Source of the DNA: Bacteroidota bacterium
GTDB taxonomy: Bacteria > Bacteroidota > Bacteroidia > Bacteroidales > VadinHA17
Length of the DNA: 16,886 nt
Assembly (NCBI GenBank): GCA_030628785.1
Contig: DAOVQI010000018.1
Location: 1-16,886 of the forward strand
Direction of reading: 5' to 3'
A program made the position numbers and the translations under genes. Within the stretch, counting starts at the first letter, position 1, and the number at the start of each line of letters is the position of its first letter. The notes beneath the pieces are model-generated. The model was not told where the DNA came from and made no database searches. It was given only the letters and a program-made list of their open reading frames with translations. Positions 1 through 7,590 of this stretch are shown piece by piece.

Positions 1-373
1 CATTAATTGATTTTTCAATCAAAAAATCAGTTACATAATCAGCCTGCATGATCATACAAGCCCATTTCCATTCATCCTTTTTCTCCACATCAAATTCCTG
101 CCCATCCATCCACCAGATCGCTTCAAGAGGTGGAACCACATAGTCAAAATAATTTTCCGGCTGAAGTTCCGGATTTTTTTTCAACATAAACTTTAAGGTA
201 TAAACCGTACCGTAAAGAGAACCAACAGCTTCCTGAAATTCAGGATTTCCATCCGGATGACCTTTCCCTTCCACCAATAAAAATTTCATATCAGGCACTT
301 CCAGATAAGCAACTTTCTTTGGTGATGCCGAATACAATGTCCGAAATTCTTTTTTAAAATCAATTTTTTTCAT
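1..373 (-). CDS. GyrI-like small-molecule-binding domain protein, 3' end cut by window edge
   Basis: This ORF starts at the ATG complementary to 371-373 and runs off the left edge, giving 124 visible codons with no stop. It begins MKKIDFKKEF and contains VEGKGHPDGNPEFQEAVG (about residues 35-52) followed by LYGTVYTLKF and YFDYVVPPLEAIWW. This pattern is familiar from stand-alone GyrI-like proteins of the COG4832 type, usually about 200 residues, so roughly 80 residues are probably missing. Family knowledge suggests a cytoplasmic fold that binds small hydrophobic or cationic molecules; no enzyme activity can be read from it. It starts only 2 nt after the stop of the AraC-type regulator upstream, so the two are almost certainly co-transcribed and perhaps translationally coupled. 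The partner also ends in a GyrI-like domain, which suggests they sense or sequester related ligands (inference). Confidence 0.85.
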   Translation of the reverse strand, partial: MKKIDFKKEFRTLYSASPKKVAYLEVPDMKFLLVEGKGHPDGNPEFQEAVGSLYGTVYTLKFMLKKNPELQPENYFDYVVPPLEAIWWMDGQEFDVEKKDEWKWACMIMQADYVTDFLIEKSIN

Positions 374-375
374 TT

Positions 376-1251
376 TTAACTAATTGGTATATAAATCTCG
401 GTAACCAGTTTTTCGGGTCTGGGTTTTTTCGGATCATTCAGATATTTTTCCAATGCAGGAATATTCCTTAATTCATAGCTACTCTGGGGTAACCATTGGC
501 GGAAGATTGCATCATATACATGTCCAAAACCCGTATAGGGCCCTTTGTAACGAAAAATAGCGTATTTCCCTCCTTCAATTACTTTAAAACCAATTTTCCC
601 TTCCGGTTTAATTTCTTTTGAAACTGTAACACAGGCATCGTACCTGCATTTATCCGTTTCCGTAATGTTCGGGTCATCATGGCTTATCCCAAAGAGTTCC
701 ATCCGCCAACTGAAAAGCTTATTCTTTTTTACATAATCCATTAATTTATTCCATGTGTCAGCAGTTTTATTATCTCCGTAATCTCCAATACTTTGGATAA
801 AAATTACTTTCTTATCCTTTAACTCTGCAATTTTAGGGTTTAATTTAAATTTTTCCATCGTTTGAAGGTCTAATTTAATTATGTTTATGTCTGGTTGCAA
901 TTGTGCTTGTTTTGACCGGAATTCCAATGGTGAAAGGTAAAATCGTTTCTTAAAGGCCTTGTTTAGTGATGAGGGCGTTTCATAACCTACTTTGAATGAA
1001 ATATCCTGAACCGTTTCGTTTGAAAAACGCAATAGTTGTGCTGCGGTATTCAATCGTATCCGAAGAATATACTCTCCAATACTTTCTCCAAGATGTGCGC
1101 GCATAATACGGTGAAAATGAAAAGGAGAAAAATTTGAAATCGATGATAAGGTTTCCAGTGTGAGCTTTTCCTCAAGATTATTATTAATGAATAACAATAC
1201 CTGATTAATTCTTTCGTGGTAATCTTTTATGGTTTCGGCCTTTCCTTTCAT
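376..1251 (-). CDS. AraC-family transcriptional regulator with C-terminal GyrI-like effector domain
   Basis: A 291-residue regulator. Residues about 12-113 form the paired helix-turn-helix AraC DNA-binding domain: LTLETLSSISNFSPFHFHRI is the first HTH (about 30-49), and VQDISFKVGYETPSSLNKAF followed by the SPLEFR signature (about 81-112) is the second. Residues about 138-290 form a GyrI-like/Bac_rhamnosid-type effector-binding fold, with KCRYDACVTV, GGKYAIFRYKGPY and the closing TEIYIPI typical of Rob- and Bmr-like sensors. Proteins with this order (DNA-binding domain first, ligand pocket last) usually activate transporter or stress genes when a drug-like molecule binds. The next gene, 2 nt downstream, is a stand-alone GyrI-like protein, so this looks like a small ligand-response operon. 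The start at 1251 gives a complete N-terminus. No convincing Shine-Dalgarno precedes it, which is normal for Bacteroidota. The ligand and target genes cannot be named. Confidence 0.92.
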   Translation of the reverse strand: MKGKAETIKDYHERINQVLLFINNNLEEKLTLETLSSISNFSPFHFHRIMRAHLGESIGEYILRIRLNTAAQLLRFSNETVQDISFKVGYETPSSLNKAFKKRFYLSPLEFRSKQAQLQPDINIIKLDLQTMEKFKLNPKIAELKDKKVIFIQSIGDYGDNKTADTWNKLMDYVKKNKLFSWRMELFGISHDDPNITETDKCRYDACVTVSKEIKPEGKIGFKVIEGGKYAIFRYKGPYTGFGHVYDAIFRQWLPQSSYELRNIPALEKYLNDPKKPRPEKLVTEIYIPIS

Positions 1252-1343
1252 AACCTAAATTTTACGATTTAAAAATAATATACCTATACTTAAAATTCTT
1301 TTCCAATCTTGCTAATTGGGATTTCCTGAAAAAGAAAAATTGA

Positions 1344-1393
1344 AGGGCTAGCCGCCTCCCGATAGTTATCGGGACAGTCGGGCAGGAAGCCCT
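1344..1393. repeat. Dispersed palindromic repeat (CCCGATA...TATCGGG)
   Basis: A perfect 7-bp inverted repeat CCCGATA / TATCGGG (1358-1364 and 1367-1373) lies inside a longer imperfect palindrome with outer arms AGGGCT (1344-1349) and AGCCCT (1388-1393). It is GC-rich in an AT-rich spacer and resembles the elements at 15347-15407 and 16675-16692. It sits between the divergent araC-type and GMC genes, so it is not placed as a simple terminator. Confidence 0.7.
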
Positions 1394-1445
1394 CAATAAA
1401 AGTAATATGTTCGTATTAAAAGTTATTCTTTTTTGTAATTTTAAA

Positions 1446-1465
1446 TCCTTTCCCTGGAAAGGAGG
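1446..1465 (+). promoter_or_regulatory. Strong Shine-Dalgarno within a potential hairpin, upstream of the GMC oxidoreductase
   Basis: AAAGGAGG at 1458-1465 lies 6 nt before the ATG at 1472, a near-perfect ribosome-binding site that is unusual for this phylum. TCCTTTC (1446-1452) can pair with GAAAGGA (1457-1463) around a CCTG loop, forming a 7-bp stem that covers most of the Shine-Dalgarno. Whether the transcript begins far enough upstream for the hairpin to form is unknown. Confidence 0.55.
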
Positions 1466-1471
1466 TTCAAT

Positions 1472-3088
1472 ATGGAAAAAGTCTATGATTATATTGTTAT
1501 TGGCTCGGGTTTTGGCGGAAGTGTTTCCGCCATGAGACTCGCAGAGAAAGGATATTCGGTATTGGTTCTTGAAAAGGGTAAACGGTACCGCACTGAAGAT
1601 TTTCCGAAAACCAACTGGAATTTACCAAAATATCTCTGGGTTCCCGGTTTAAGAATGTTCGGATTTCAGAAATTGTCCTTTTTTAAGGATGCAAGTATCC
1701 TGAGCGGTGTGGGGGTCGGAGGGGGTAGTCTCGTTTATGCCAACACGCTGGTAAAACCTCCTGATGAATTTTTTAATAACCCTTCCTGGTCTGGCTTCAA
1801 AGACTGGAAAAAAGAGCTTGAACCCTACTATGATATGGCACATTTTATGCTGGGACGGACCCAATATGAAGAATTAAATTATGAAGACGATATATTAAGG
1901 GAAGTTGCGAAAGATTTTGGACAGGAAAACACATTTGAGCCGGTTCATGTTGGGGTTTATTTTGGTGATAAGGAAAAAGAGGTGGATCCTTATTTTAACG
2001 GACTCGGACCAAAAAGAAAAGGTTGTACTGAATGTGCCGGGTGCATGGTAGGGTGCAGGGAAAACGCTAAAAATTCTTTAGATAAAAATTACCTTTATTT
2101 TGCTGAGAAATCCGGAGTTAAAGTACTTGCGGAAACAAAAGCTGAAATAATCAAATTTGAGAACGATACATACTATGTGTTAACTAAATCAAGCACATCA
2201 TTCTTTCCGGGAAGATACAAGACGTATCAAACAAAGGGCTTAATTGTAGCTGGTGGGACCCTTGGAACATTAAATTTGCTACTTAAACAAAAATACAAGT
2301 ACAATACGCTGCCAAACTTATCAGATAAAACAGGCGATAACCTGTTAACAAATTCCCAGACATTATGTGCCATTTCAGGGGCGAAAGAAAAACTGAATAA
2401 CGGGGTAGCCATATCTTCTGTTTTCAACCCTGATTTCAATACGCATATTGAGATCGTTAAATATCCTGACGGGTCTAATGCTATGAAATGGTTTTATGTG
2501 CTTGCTGTGAACGGAACACGCTATTCTATAACCAGAACCCTGAAATTATTCTGGAAAACCTTAACACATCCCCTGCAATTTTTAAAAACCTTCTTCAATT
2601 TTAATTGGTCCACAAACCTGGTAATATTTCTCGTTATGCAGAGTATTGATAATTCCATGAAAATGGTTTGGAAGAAAGGACTTTTAAGGAGCAGAATGAA
2701 AATCAGGAATATTGGAGAAAAAAAGGTTCCGGCTTACATTGATTCAGGTCAAAAGGCAATGGAAAAATATGCAAAAAAGGTGGGTGGGATCCCGCAGAAT
2801 ATTATTCTGGAAATTCTTTTTAACCGGCCTACAACAGCCCATATACTTGGAGGTTGTCCAATGTCCGAATCATCTGAATCCGGAGTGATAAACCACAAGC
2901 TCGAAGTACACGGATATCCCAATATGTATATTATTGATGGTTCAGCAATCCAGGGAAATCTTGGTATCAATCCGGGATTTACCATTACCTCTTTGGCAGA
3001 ATATGCTATGGATCAAATCAAGGAAAAAGAAGGGAACCAGACACTTTCTCTTTTGAGGCAAATTGAAAAAAGTAAAATTACCACATAA
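1472..3088 (+). CDS. GMC-family FAD-dependent oxidoreductase, cholesterol-oxidase-like
   Basis: A 538-residue flavoprotein of the glucose-methanol-choline family. The N-terminal dinucleotide-binding motif is GSGFGGS (about residues 11-17), with an acidic strand end at VLVLEKG. GVGVGGGSLVYAN (about 79-91) is the FAD-contact region typical of cholesterol-oxidase-like members. A cysteine cluster C185-x2-C188-x2-C191-x3-C195 follows, then NSLDKNYLY; this cluster recurs in ChoD-like bacterial homologues. The C-terminal HILGGCP (H457) and IDGS ... NPGFT (N500) supply the likely catalytic His/Asn pair. Family members oxidise a hydroxyl group to a carbonyl using FAD. A hydrophobic stretch around 355-390 may touch the membrane. 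There is no signal peptide. It is followed 3 nt later by an aldehyde dehydrogenase, pointing to stepwise oxidation of an alcohol. The substrate is unknown; the 'cholesterol oxidase' name is a similarity class only. Confidence 0.9.
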   Translation: MEKVYDYIVIGSGFGGSVSAMRLAEKGYSVLVLEKGKRYRTEDFPKTNWNLPKYLWVPGLRMFGFQKLSFFKDASILSGVGVGGGSLVYANTLVKPPDEFFNNPSWSGFKDWKKELEPYYDMAHFMLGRTQYEELNYEDDILREVAKDFGQENTFEPVHVGVYFGDKEKEVDPYFNGLGPKRKGCTECAGCMVGCRENAKNSLDKNYLYFAEKSGVKVLAETKAEIIKFENDTYYVLTKSSTSFFPGRYKTYQTKGLIVAGGTLGTLNLLLKQKYKYNTLPNLSDKTGDNLLTNSQTLCAISGAKEKLNNGVAISSVFNPDFNTHIEIVKYPDGSNAMKWFYVLAVNGTRYSITRTLKLFWKTLTHPLQFLKTFFNFNWSTNLVIFLVMQSIDNSMKMVWKKGLLRSRMKIRNIGEKKVPAYIDSGQKAMEKYAKKVGGIPQNIILEILFNRPTTAHILGGCPMSESSESGVINHKLEVHGYPNMYIIDGSAIQGNLGINPGFTITSLAEYAMDQIKEKEGNQTLSLLRQIEKSKITT

Positions 3089-3091
3089 TAT

Positions 3092-4471
3092 ATGGATCTT
3101 AAAGAAATACCGGGAGTAATTGAAAAACAAAGAAGTTTTTTCAACACCCATAGAACCAAAGACCTGGATTTTAGAGTTGAAAATCTTAAAAAGCTAAAAA
3201 AGATTATCCAGGCTTATGAGGATAAAATTTGTTTGGCGCTCTGGGAGGATCTGCATAAACCTAAACTTGAAGCCTATGGGACCGAGGTGGGGCTTGTTCT
3301 CAACGAACTTACTCTTCAGATCCGGAAGCTTAGAAAATGGGCAAAACCAAAAAAGGTAAAAACCCCCTTGCTCCATTTTATTTCTAAAAGCTATATTTAT
3401 ACTGAACCCCTGGGGTGTGTGTTGATTTTTGCTCCCTGGAATTTCCCCTTTCAGCTACTGTTCAATCCTCTTCTTGGTGCCATTTCCGCCGGAAATTGTG
3501 TTGTTCTGAAACCTTCCCAGCATACACCACATACTGCAGAAATTATGGAAGAAATGATCTCTTCAAACTTCGATCCCTCATATATTGCTCTTTTCAAAGG
3601 AGGAAGAGAGATCAATAATGTTCTGTTGAATGAAAAATTCGATTTTATTTTCTTTACCGGAAGTCCACGGGTTGGCAGAATTGTTATGGAGGCAGCCTCA
3701 AAGAACCTCACACCATTTTGCCTTGAATTGGGTGGGAAAAATCCATGCATAGTAGATAAGGAAGCAAACATAAACTTTGCGGCAAAAAGAATTACCTGGA
3801 GTAAATTCTTCAATGCCGGACAAACTTGTGTTGCCCCTGACTATTTATTGGTCCACAAAGATGTTAAGAAAGAAATCATAGAAAAAATTAAATCTTTTAT
3901 TCAGTCATTTTACGGATCAGAACCGGGAAAAAGTAAGGATTACAACCGTATTGTCAATCAGGCAAATGTTGAGCGGCTGTCTGAACTTATTCAATCCGGG
4001 AAAGTGATTTTCGGAGGAGAAGTTGATGTGACTCAGAAATATGTCGCTCCCACCTTGATTGATGAAGTAAAACCGGAAGATCCCATAATGCAGGAAGAAA
4101 TATTTGGTCCGGTCCTTCCCATTCTTGAGTTTGACCAGATCGAAGATGTGTTCCGGGTAATTAACAATATGCCCAAGCCATTGTCTTTATACATTTTCAC
4201 GAATAATAAAAAACTGCAAAAAGAAATCCTGCGTAAGACTTCCTCCGGCAATGGTGCAATCAATGATTTGGTTATGCAATTCAGTAACCCGTTCCTGCCT
4301 TATGGTGGTGTTGGTGATAGCGGAATGGGAAGGTACCATGGAAAAGAAAGCTTCGAGGCATTTTCAAATTCAAAATCAATCCTTAAAAAAACGAATCTTT
4401 TCGATATTCCGGTCAGATATCCTCCATATACCGACGGGAAGCTTAAAATATTGAAAAAGTTCTTGCATTGA
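3092..4471 (+). CDS. Aldehyde dehydrogenase, ALDH3-like
   Basis: A 459-residue NAD(P)-dependent aldehyde dehydrogenase, the usual length for the shorter ALDH3 branch. Visible motifs in order are APWNFPFQL (N117, transition-state stabilising Asn), VVLKPS (K140, cofactor contact), FTGSPRVG (about 188-195), LELGGKNP (E212, general base), NAGQTCVAPDY (C246, catalytic nucleophile) and EIFGPVLP (about 336-343). All key residues are intact. The C-terminal portion, with PYGGVGDSGMGRYHG and a basic hydrophobic tail, resembles fatty-aldehyde-type enzymes of the ALDH3 group. The ATG at 3092 lies 3 nt after the stop of the GMC oxidoreductase, so the two form a tight operon in which the oxidoreductase product would feed this enzyme (inference). 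A long-chain or otherwise hydrophobic aldehyde is plausible but not shown. Confidence 0.93.
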   Translation: MDLKEIPGVIEKQRSFFNTHRTKDLDFRVENLKKLKKIIQAYEDKICLALWEDLHKPKLEAYGTEVGLVLNELTLQIRKLRKWAKPKKVKTPLLHFISKSYIYTEPLGCVLIFAPWNFPFQLLFNPLLGAISAGNCVVLKPSQHTPHTAEIMEEMISSNFDPSYIALFKGGREINNVLLNEKFDFIFFTGSPRVGRIVMEAASKNLTPFCLELGGKNPCIVDKEANINFAAKRITWSKFFNAGQTCVAPDYLLVHKDVKKEIIEKIKSFIQSFYGSEPGKSKDYNRIVNQANVERLSELIQSGKVIFGGEVDVTQKYVAPTLIDEVKPEDPIMQEEIFGPVLPILEFDQIEDVFRVINNMPKPLSLYIFTNNKKLQKEILRKTSSGNGAINDLVMQFSNPFLPYGGVGDSGMGRYHGKESFEAFSNSKSILKKTNLFDIPVRYPPYTDGKLKILKKFLH

Positions 4472-4476
4472 ACGCA

Positions 4477-4499
4477 GGGTATTGATAAACCCGTATTTT
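4477..4499 (+). terminator. Weak possible terminator between convergent genes
   Basis: GGGT (4477-4480) can pair with ACCC (4489-4492) with an imperfect extension, followed by GTATTTTC. It lies in the 38-nt gap between the convergent dehydrogenase and propeller genes. The stem is short, so this is tentative. Confidence 0.3.
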
Positions 4500-4509
4500 C
4501 AAACAAAAT

Positions 4510-6402
4510 TTAAGATACAATTCCTTTTCTCAGTGCTTTCTCAATGGCTTTTAGCAGAACCCGGCTGCTATCCTTATCCTGTTCAACAAACTCATCCGCT
4601 ATTGACTGTCTTTCGATAACCTTTTTTATAATTTTTCCCGGATCATCAGGGTTTTCGCTTACGAATTCCATTACCTCAATGTGGATAATTCGCTTATTAC
4701 GAATGGTTATAGCTACCGTAGCCCTGTTATTACCATAATAGCTGGATCCAACAAATTCACCATCTCTGACCTTTTTTAATGAAACGGGTATTAAGTGGAA
4801 AGGATCATCCTGGAATTGCGCGATAAGATTTATTTCCTTTCCCGGAGCTATGTTTACAAATTCAGGAATATTGCATGCCCTGTTTTCAATACTTAATTTT
4901 TCAAGTAACACCGGAGGTGTATCATTACCATTTTCATCAATATGGGTCAGGTACAAATCAGTATATGCCCCTCTTTTTTTTGATGAAAACACTAACCACC
5001 TGCCATTAGGCGACCAGGAATGCCAGGAATTCATGTTTGTAGTATTACAGGTCATTTCCCTTGGTGTTTCCCCTTCAGCAGGCATAATATATAATTTGCT
5101 GTCGGGCATAAGAAGCATAAAACTTTCAGCCTGACAAAAAACGATCCATTTTCCATCCGGTGAATAACGGGCGAAATAATTACTCATATTGTTATTCGAA
5201 GCGCCTTCCAAAGGTTCAGCTTTTCCGCCTTTACCTTCATTAAACGGAATTCTGTAAAGGTCAAATTTAACTAACCGTGTCCGGTTGAAAAAAGCATGGA
5301 GAAGATTATACGCCTTTGTGCTGTCGACAATACCGGAGCCTGTATTCCCGCTTTCATCACTATGAATCGCTTTTGCCCTGGCAAAAACAATGTATTTTCC
5401 ATCAGGACTCCAATTGGCATTGCTCTGAACATATTTTTGATCATCAGCTCCGGGAAGAGCTCTGAATTCCCTGGTAAATGTATCATAAATAACCAGTATC
5501 CCCTTAAGGGGAAAAAAGAGCTGAGAATACATCAGGCTTTCATCTCTGGGAACAAAAACCGAAAGGTCTTTAACGGTACTTACTACATAACGACCGCAGG
5601 GAGAAATTTGAGAAAGCAACCCATACGTTTTTTCTCTGTCTTCCGTTCTATAATCGCTCCAGGTAATAATATTATCCGTGGACAAGATGGTTCCTTCTGC
5701 AAATGGAGCGATAACATAAGATCCCTTATCATTTGCGTAATCCACATCCATTGCAAGAGTCTTTCCATCAGGTGTAAAAGAATGACAGTTCCCACAGACA
5801 AACAAGTTCTTTAATACTACCCGGCTTTCTTTTTCACAAGAAATATCTCCCAGGCGCCAACGGATTGTTTCGCAATGCTTTATCGCATATCCGAAAGGCA
5901 ATGTAACATCTCTGTAAAAAATTTGAGCACCAACCTCGTCTGTTGAGGTACGGATACGTATATCAGCTCCAGAAAGAACATTTTCAGGATTTTCCTGGTT
6001 AAAGCCCATAACCGTGATCCTTACGTCTTCTTCAATAGAGTGGTTTTTAATCTCTTCCCATTGTGAAGGTCCGGGTTGCCAGAATGCCTGGTCTGAGAAA
6101 TGGAATATGGGCTTTCCAATGCCTTCTGCTTCAATAATAACAATCCAGGTGTCGGCTTCCTTCGTTTCATCTTTCCAATGAATGGTTGGTGATACTATTT
6201 CAGGTGGAAAAAGTGTTTCGTCTAAAGGATACGTTATTTCCAAATTTCCTGCCACGCCGGAAGCTTGCAGTTCCGAGTAAAAAAATTCCGGATTTGGTTT
6301 CCTGGTTTTAGGATTACAACATACAGATACAAGAAGTATAACTGACAAAAACACTAATATGCAGTGTTCTATTCTAACACCAAATGGCGAAGTCTTTCTC
6401 AT
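4510..6402 (-). CDS. Secreted PD40/TolB-like beta-propeller protein with a CxxCH haem-c motif
   Basis: A 630-residue protein. Residues about 13-27 are a hydrophobic export signal ending in VSVCCNP; C28 or C29 could be lipidated, although the lipobox is not canonical. The segment 45-160 looks like an Ig-like or Fn3-like beta domain. CGNCH (203-207) is a classic c-type haem attachment motif, running straight into the first PD40-like blade SFTPDGKTLAMD. Further blades carry SPCGRYVVS (about 267), NWSPDGKYIVFA (about 330), RYSPDGKWIVFC (about 412) and SWSPNGRWLVFS (about 462), the WD40-like repeat seen in TolB. It is therefore a periplasmic or outer-membrane-facing propeller with one probable haem. 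True TolB is excluded because it lacks a haem motif and sits with Pal. It lies 87 nt downstream of the patatin gene on the same strand, and the two may share a transcript. Its function is not established. Confidence 0.85.
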   Translation of the reverse strand: MRKTSPFGVRIEHCILVFLSVILLVSVCCNPKTRKPNPEFFYSELQASGVAGNLEITYPLDETLFPPEIVSPTIHWKDETKEADTWIVIIEAEGIGKPIFHFSDQAFWQPGPSQWEEIKNHSIEEDVRITVMGFNQENPENVLSGADIRIRTSTDEVGAQIFYRDVTLPFGYAIKHCETIRWRLGDISCEKESRVVLKNLFVCGNCHSFTPDGKTLAMDVDYANDKGSYVIAPFAEGTILSTDNIITWSDYRTEDREKTYGLLSQISPCGRYVVSTVKDLSVFVPRDESLMYSQLFFPLKGILVIYDTFTREFRALPGADDQKYVQSNANWSPDGKYIVFARAKAIHSDESGNTGSGIVDSTKAYNLLHAFFNRTRLVKFDLYRIPFNEGKGGKAEPLEGASNNNMSNYFARYSPDGKWIVFCQAESFMLLMPDSKLYIMPAEGETPREMTCNTTNMNSWHSWSPNGRWLVFSSKKRGAYTDLYLTHIDENGNDTPPVLLEKLSIENRACNIPEFVNIAPGKEINLIAQFQDDPFHLIPVSLKKVRDGEFVGSSYYGNNRATVAITIRNKRIIHIEVMEFVSENPDDPGKIIKKVIERQSIADEFVEQDKDSSRVLLKAIEKALRKGIVS

Positions 6403-6444
6403 TTTGTTTGTTCTATGTCCGGTAATATTGTTCTGTATCAGGCA

Positions 6445-6460
6445 CGGGAATTATTTCCCG
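6445..6460. other. Small hairpin between patatin and propeller genes
   Basis: CGGGAA (6445-6450) and TTCCCG (6455-6460) form a perfect 6-bp stem with a TTAT loop, in the 87-nt gap between the two minus-strand genes. There is no T-run on the minus-strand side, so a terminator is not supported. It may be a processing or attenuation site, or chance. Confidence 0.3.
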
Positions 6461-6489
6461 GAAAGAAGTTCTTATCATAACATCATGAT

Positions 6490-7380
6490 TCAGGTATTTG
6501 ACTCCCGGATTGCTCGATGGAATGCTTCTTTTCCTGCCTCTATCATTTCATTTGACCGGTAGAATTCAAAGGTTTTACATGCTTTTCTCGATATTCTTAT
6601 AAGTAAATCAGGCTGGTATTTTTCAAGGATCATTTCTGATAATTTCTCCTGCATGAGATTCATTGATTTTTGAAGCAATTCATAATAGCCCAGTCGGGGT
6701 GAAGAGGACTTTCCATGGCTATGATTATAGCGAAATTTCTTTTTAAGTTTTTCAAAAACCTGTTTGTATTGATTTTTGTTCAATTCCTGAGCTGCCTTAT
6801 CAAATTGGGGTTTTTTGTATGGAAAAGTGGAGTTCAGATCCACAACGACAAGGATATCATTTCGGGATCTGTGGACATGTTCAACAGGAATCGGGTTAAC
6901 AACCCCTCCATCTACCAGCTCAATGCCATTAATTTTCTTGGGTTGTAAAACGGTAGGAATGGCAATCGATGCCCTGACTGCGTGGAATAAACTACCTTTA
7001 TTCAGCACCACCTCCCTCCGGTTAAATACATCAGCTGCTATGGCGACAAACGGGATATCCAGATCCTCAATGTTTTTATCTTCAACGAATTTCCTTATTT
7101 CTTCAAACACCTTTTCCCCTTTTATAAATCCTTGTGTGGAAAGTGTGAAATCCATCAATCTAAAAACATCAAATTTATGAAGATTGTTTACCCATTCGGC
7201 AAAAGCGTTGAGGTTACCCGTAGCATAGATACCTCCCACGACAGCACCTATTGAGGAACCCGCAATAGAACGTATGTTATATCCGGCTTTTTCCAATTCC
7301 TCAATTACTCCAACATGAGCCATTCCTCTTGCTCCACCACTGGAAAGCACTAATGCTACATTTTTTTCACTGGTTTTCAT
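6490..7380 (-). CDS. Patatin-like phospholipase, RssA-type
   Basis: A 296-residue serine lipid acyl hydrolase. SSGGARGMAHVG (about 13-24) is the oxyanion-hole glycine motif. GSSIG (41-45) is the GxSxG nucleophile elbow with S43. VDGGVVNPIP (about 156-165) gives the catalytic D157 of the Ser-Asp dyad. The length and compact layout match the short bacterial RssA/YlbK group. The C-terminal extension after about residue 185 (KKPQFDKAAQELNKNQYKQV and onward) is charged and probably helical. There is no signal peptide, so it acts in the cytoplasm or at the inner membrane face. An AAGGA sequence lies about 9 nt before the start. It is divergent from the CPBP-family gene across a 210-nt gap and upstream of the haem-propeller gene. 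The substrate, expected to be a phospholipid or other acyl ester, is not identifiable. Confidence 0.93.
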   Translation of the reverse strand: MKTSEKNVALVLSSGGARGMAHVGVIEELEKAGYNIRSIAGSSIGAVVGGIYATGNLNAFAEWVNNLHKFDVFRLMDFTLSTQGFIKGEKVFEEIRKFVEDKNIEDLDIPFVAIAADVFNRREVVLNKGSLFHAVRASIAIPTVLQPKKINGIELVDGGVVNPIPVEHVHRSRNDILVVVDLNSTFPYKKPQFDKAAQELNKNQYKQVFEKLKKKFRYNHSHGKSSSPRLGYYELLQKSMNLMQEKLSEMILEKYQPDLLIRISRKACKTFEFYRSNEMIEAGKEAFHRAIRESNT

Positions 7381-7536
7381 CGCATATGATCCTTATTGGT
7401 ATCAAAATTTTATAGCTAATTCAATGGAATAATGATTTAAAAGTCATTTCAAAGGTAAATAATTCCATTAATTAATAATTGCGGGTTACAGGTTACAAGT
7501 TTCGGCATATAGGGAAACTCACCCAAAATTAATTAA

Positions 7537-7565
7537 TTGTTTTATTGCCAAAACTTTGTAATTTG
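7537..7565 (+). promoter_or_regulatory. Candidate Bacteroidota-type promoter for the CPBP gene
   Basis: TTG at 7537-7539 is followed after 19 nt by TAATTTG at 7559-7565, which is one base short of the TAnnTTTG -7 consensus. It ends 25 nt before the ATG at 7591. Spacing fits the phylum's sigma-ABfr promoters, but such AT-rich matches occur by chance. Confidence 0.35.
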
Positions 7566-7590
7566 TGAAGTCTAACTTTAATGTAAGCTG

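Noticed and set aside
3451..3813. 120-codon minus-strand ORF
   Set aside because: It is antisense to the conserved catalytic core of the aldehyde dehydrogenase.
5296..5814. 172-codon plus-strand ORF
   Set aside because: It lies wholly opposite the haem-propeller gene, whose motifs are clear; the translated product shows no recognisable domain.
4510..6402. Annotation as TolB of the Tol-Pal system
   Set aside because: The CxxCH motif, the extra N-terminal domain and the absence of pal or tolA neighbours argue against TolB; only the propeller repeats are shared.
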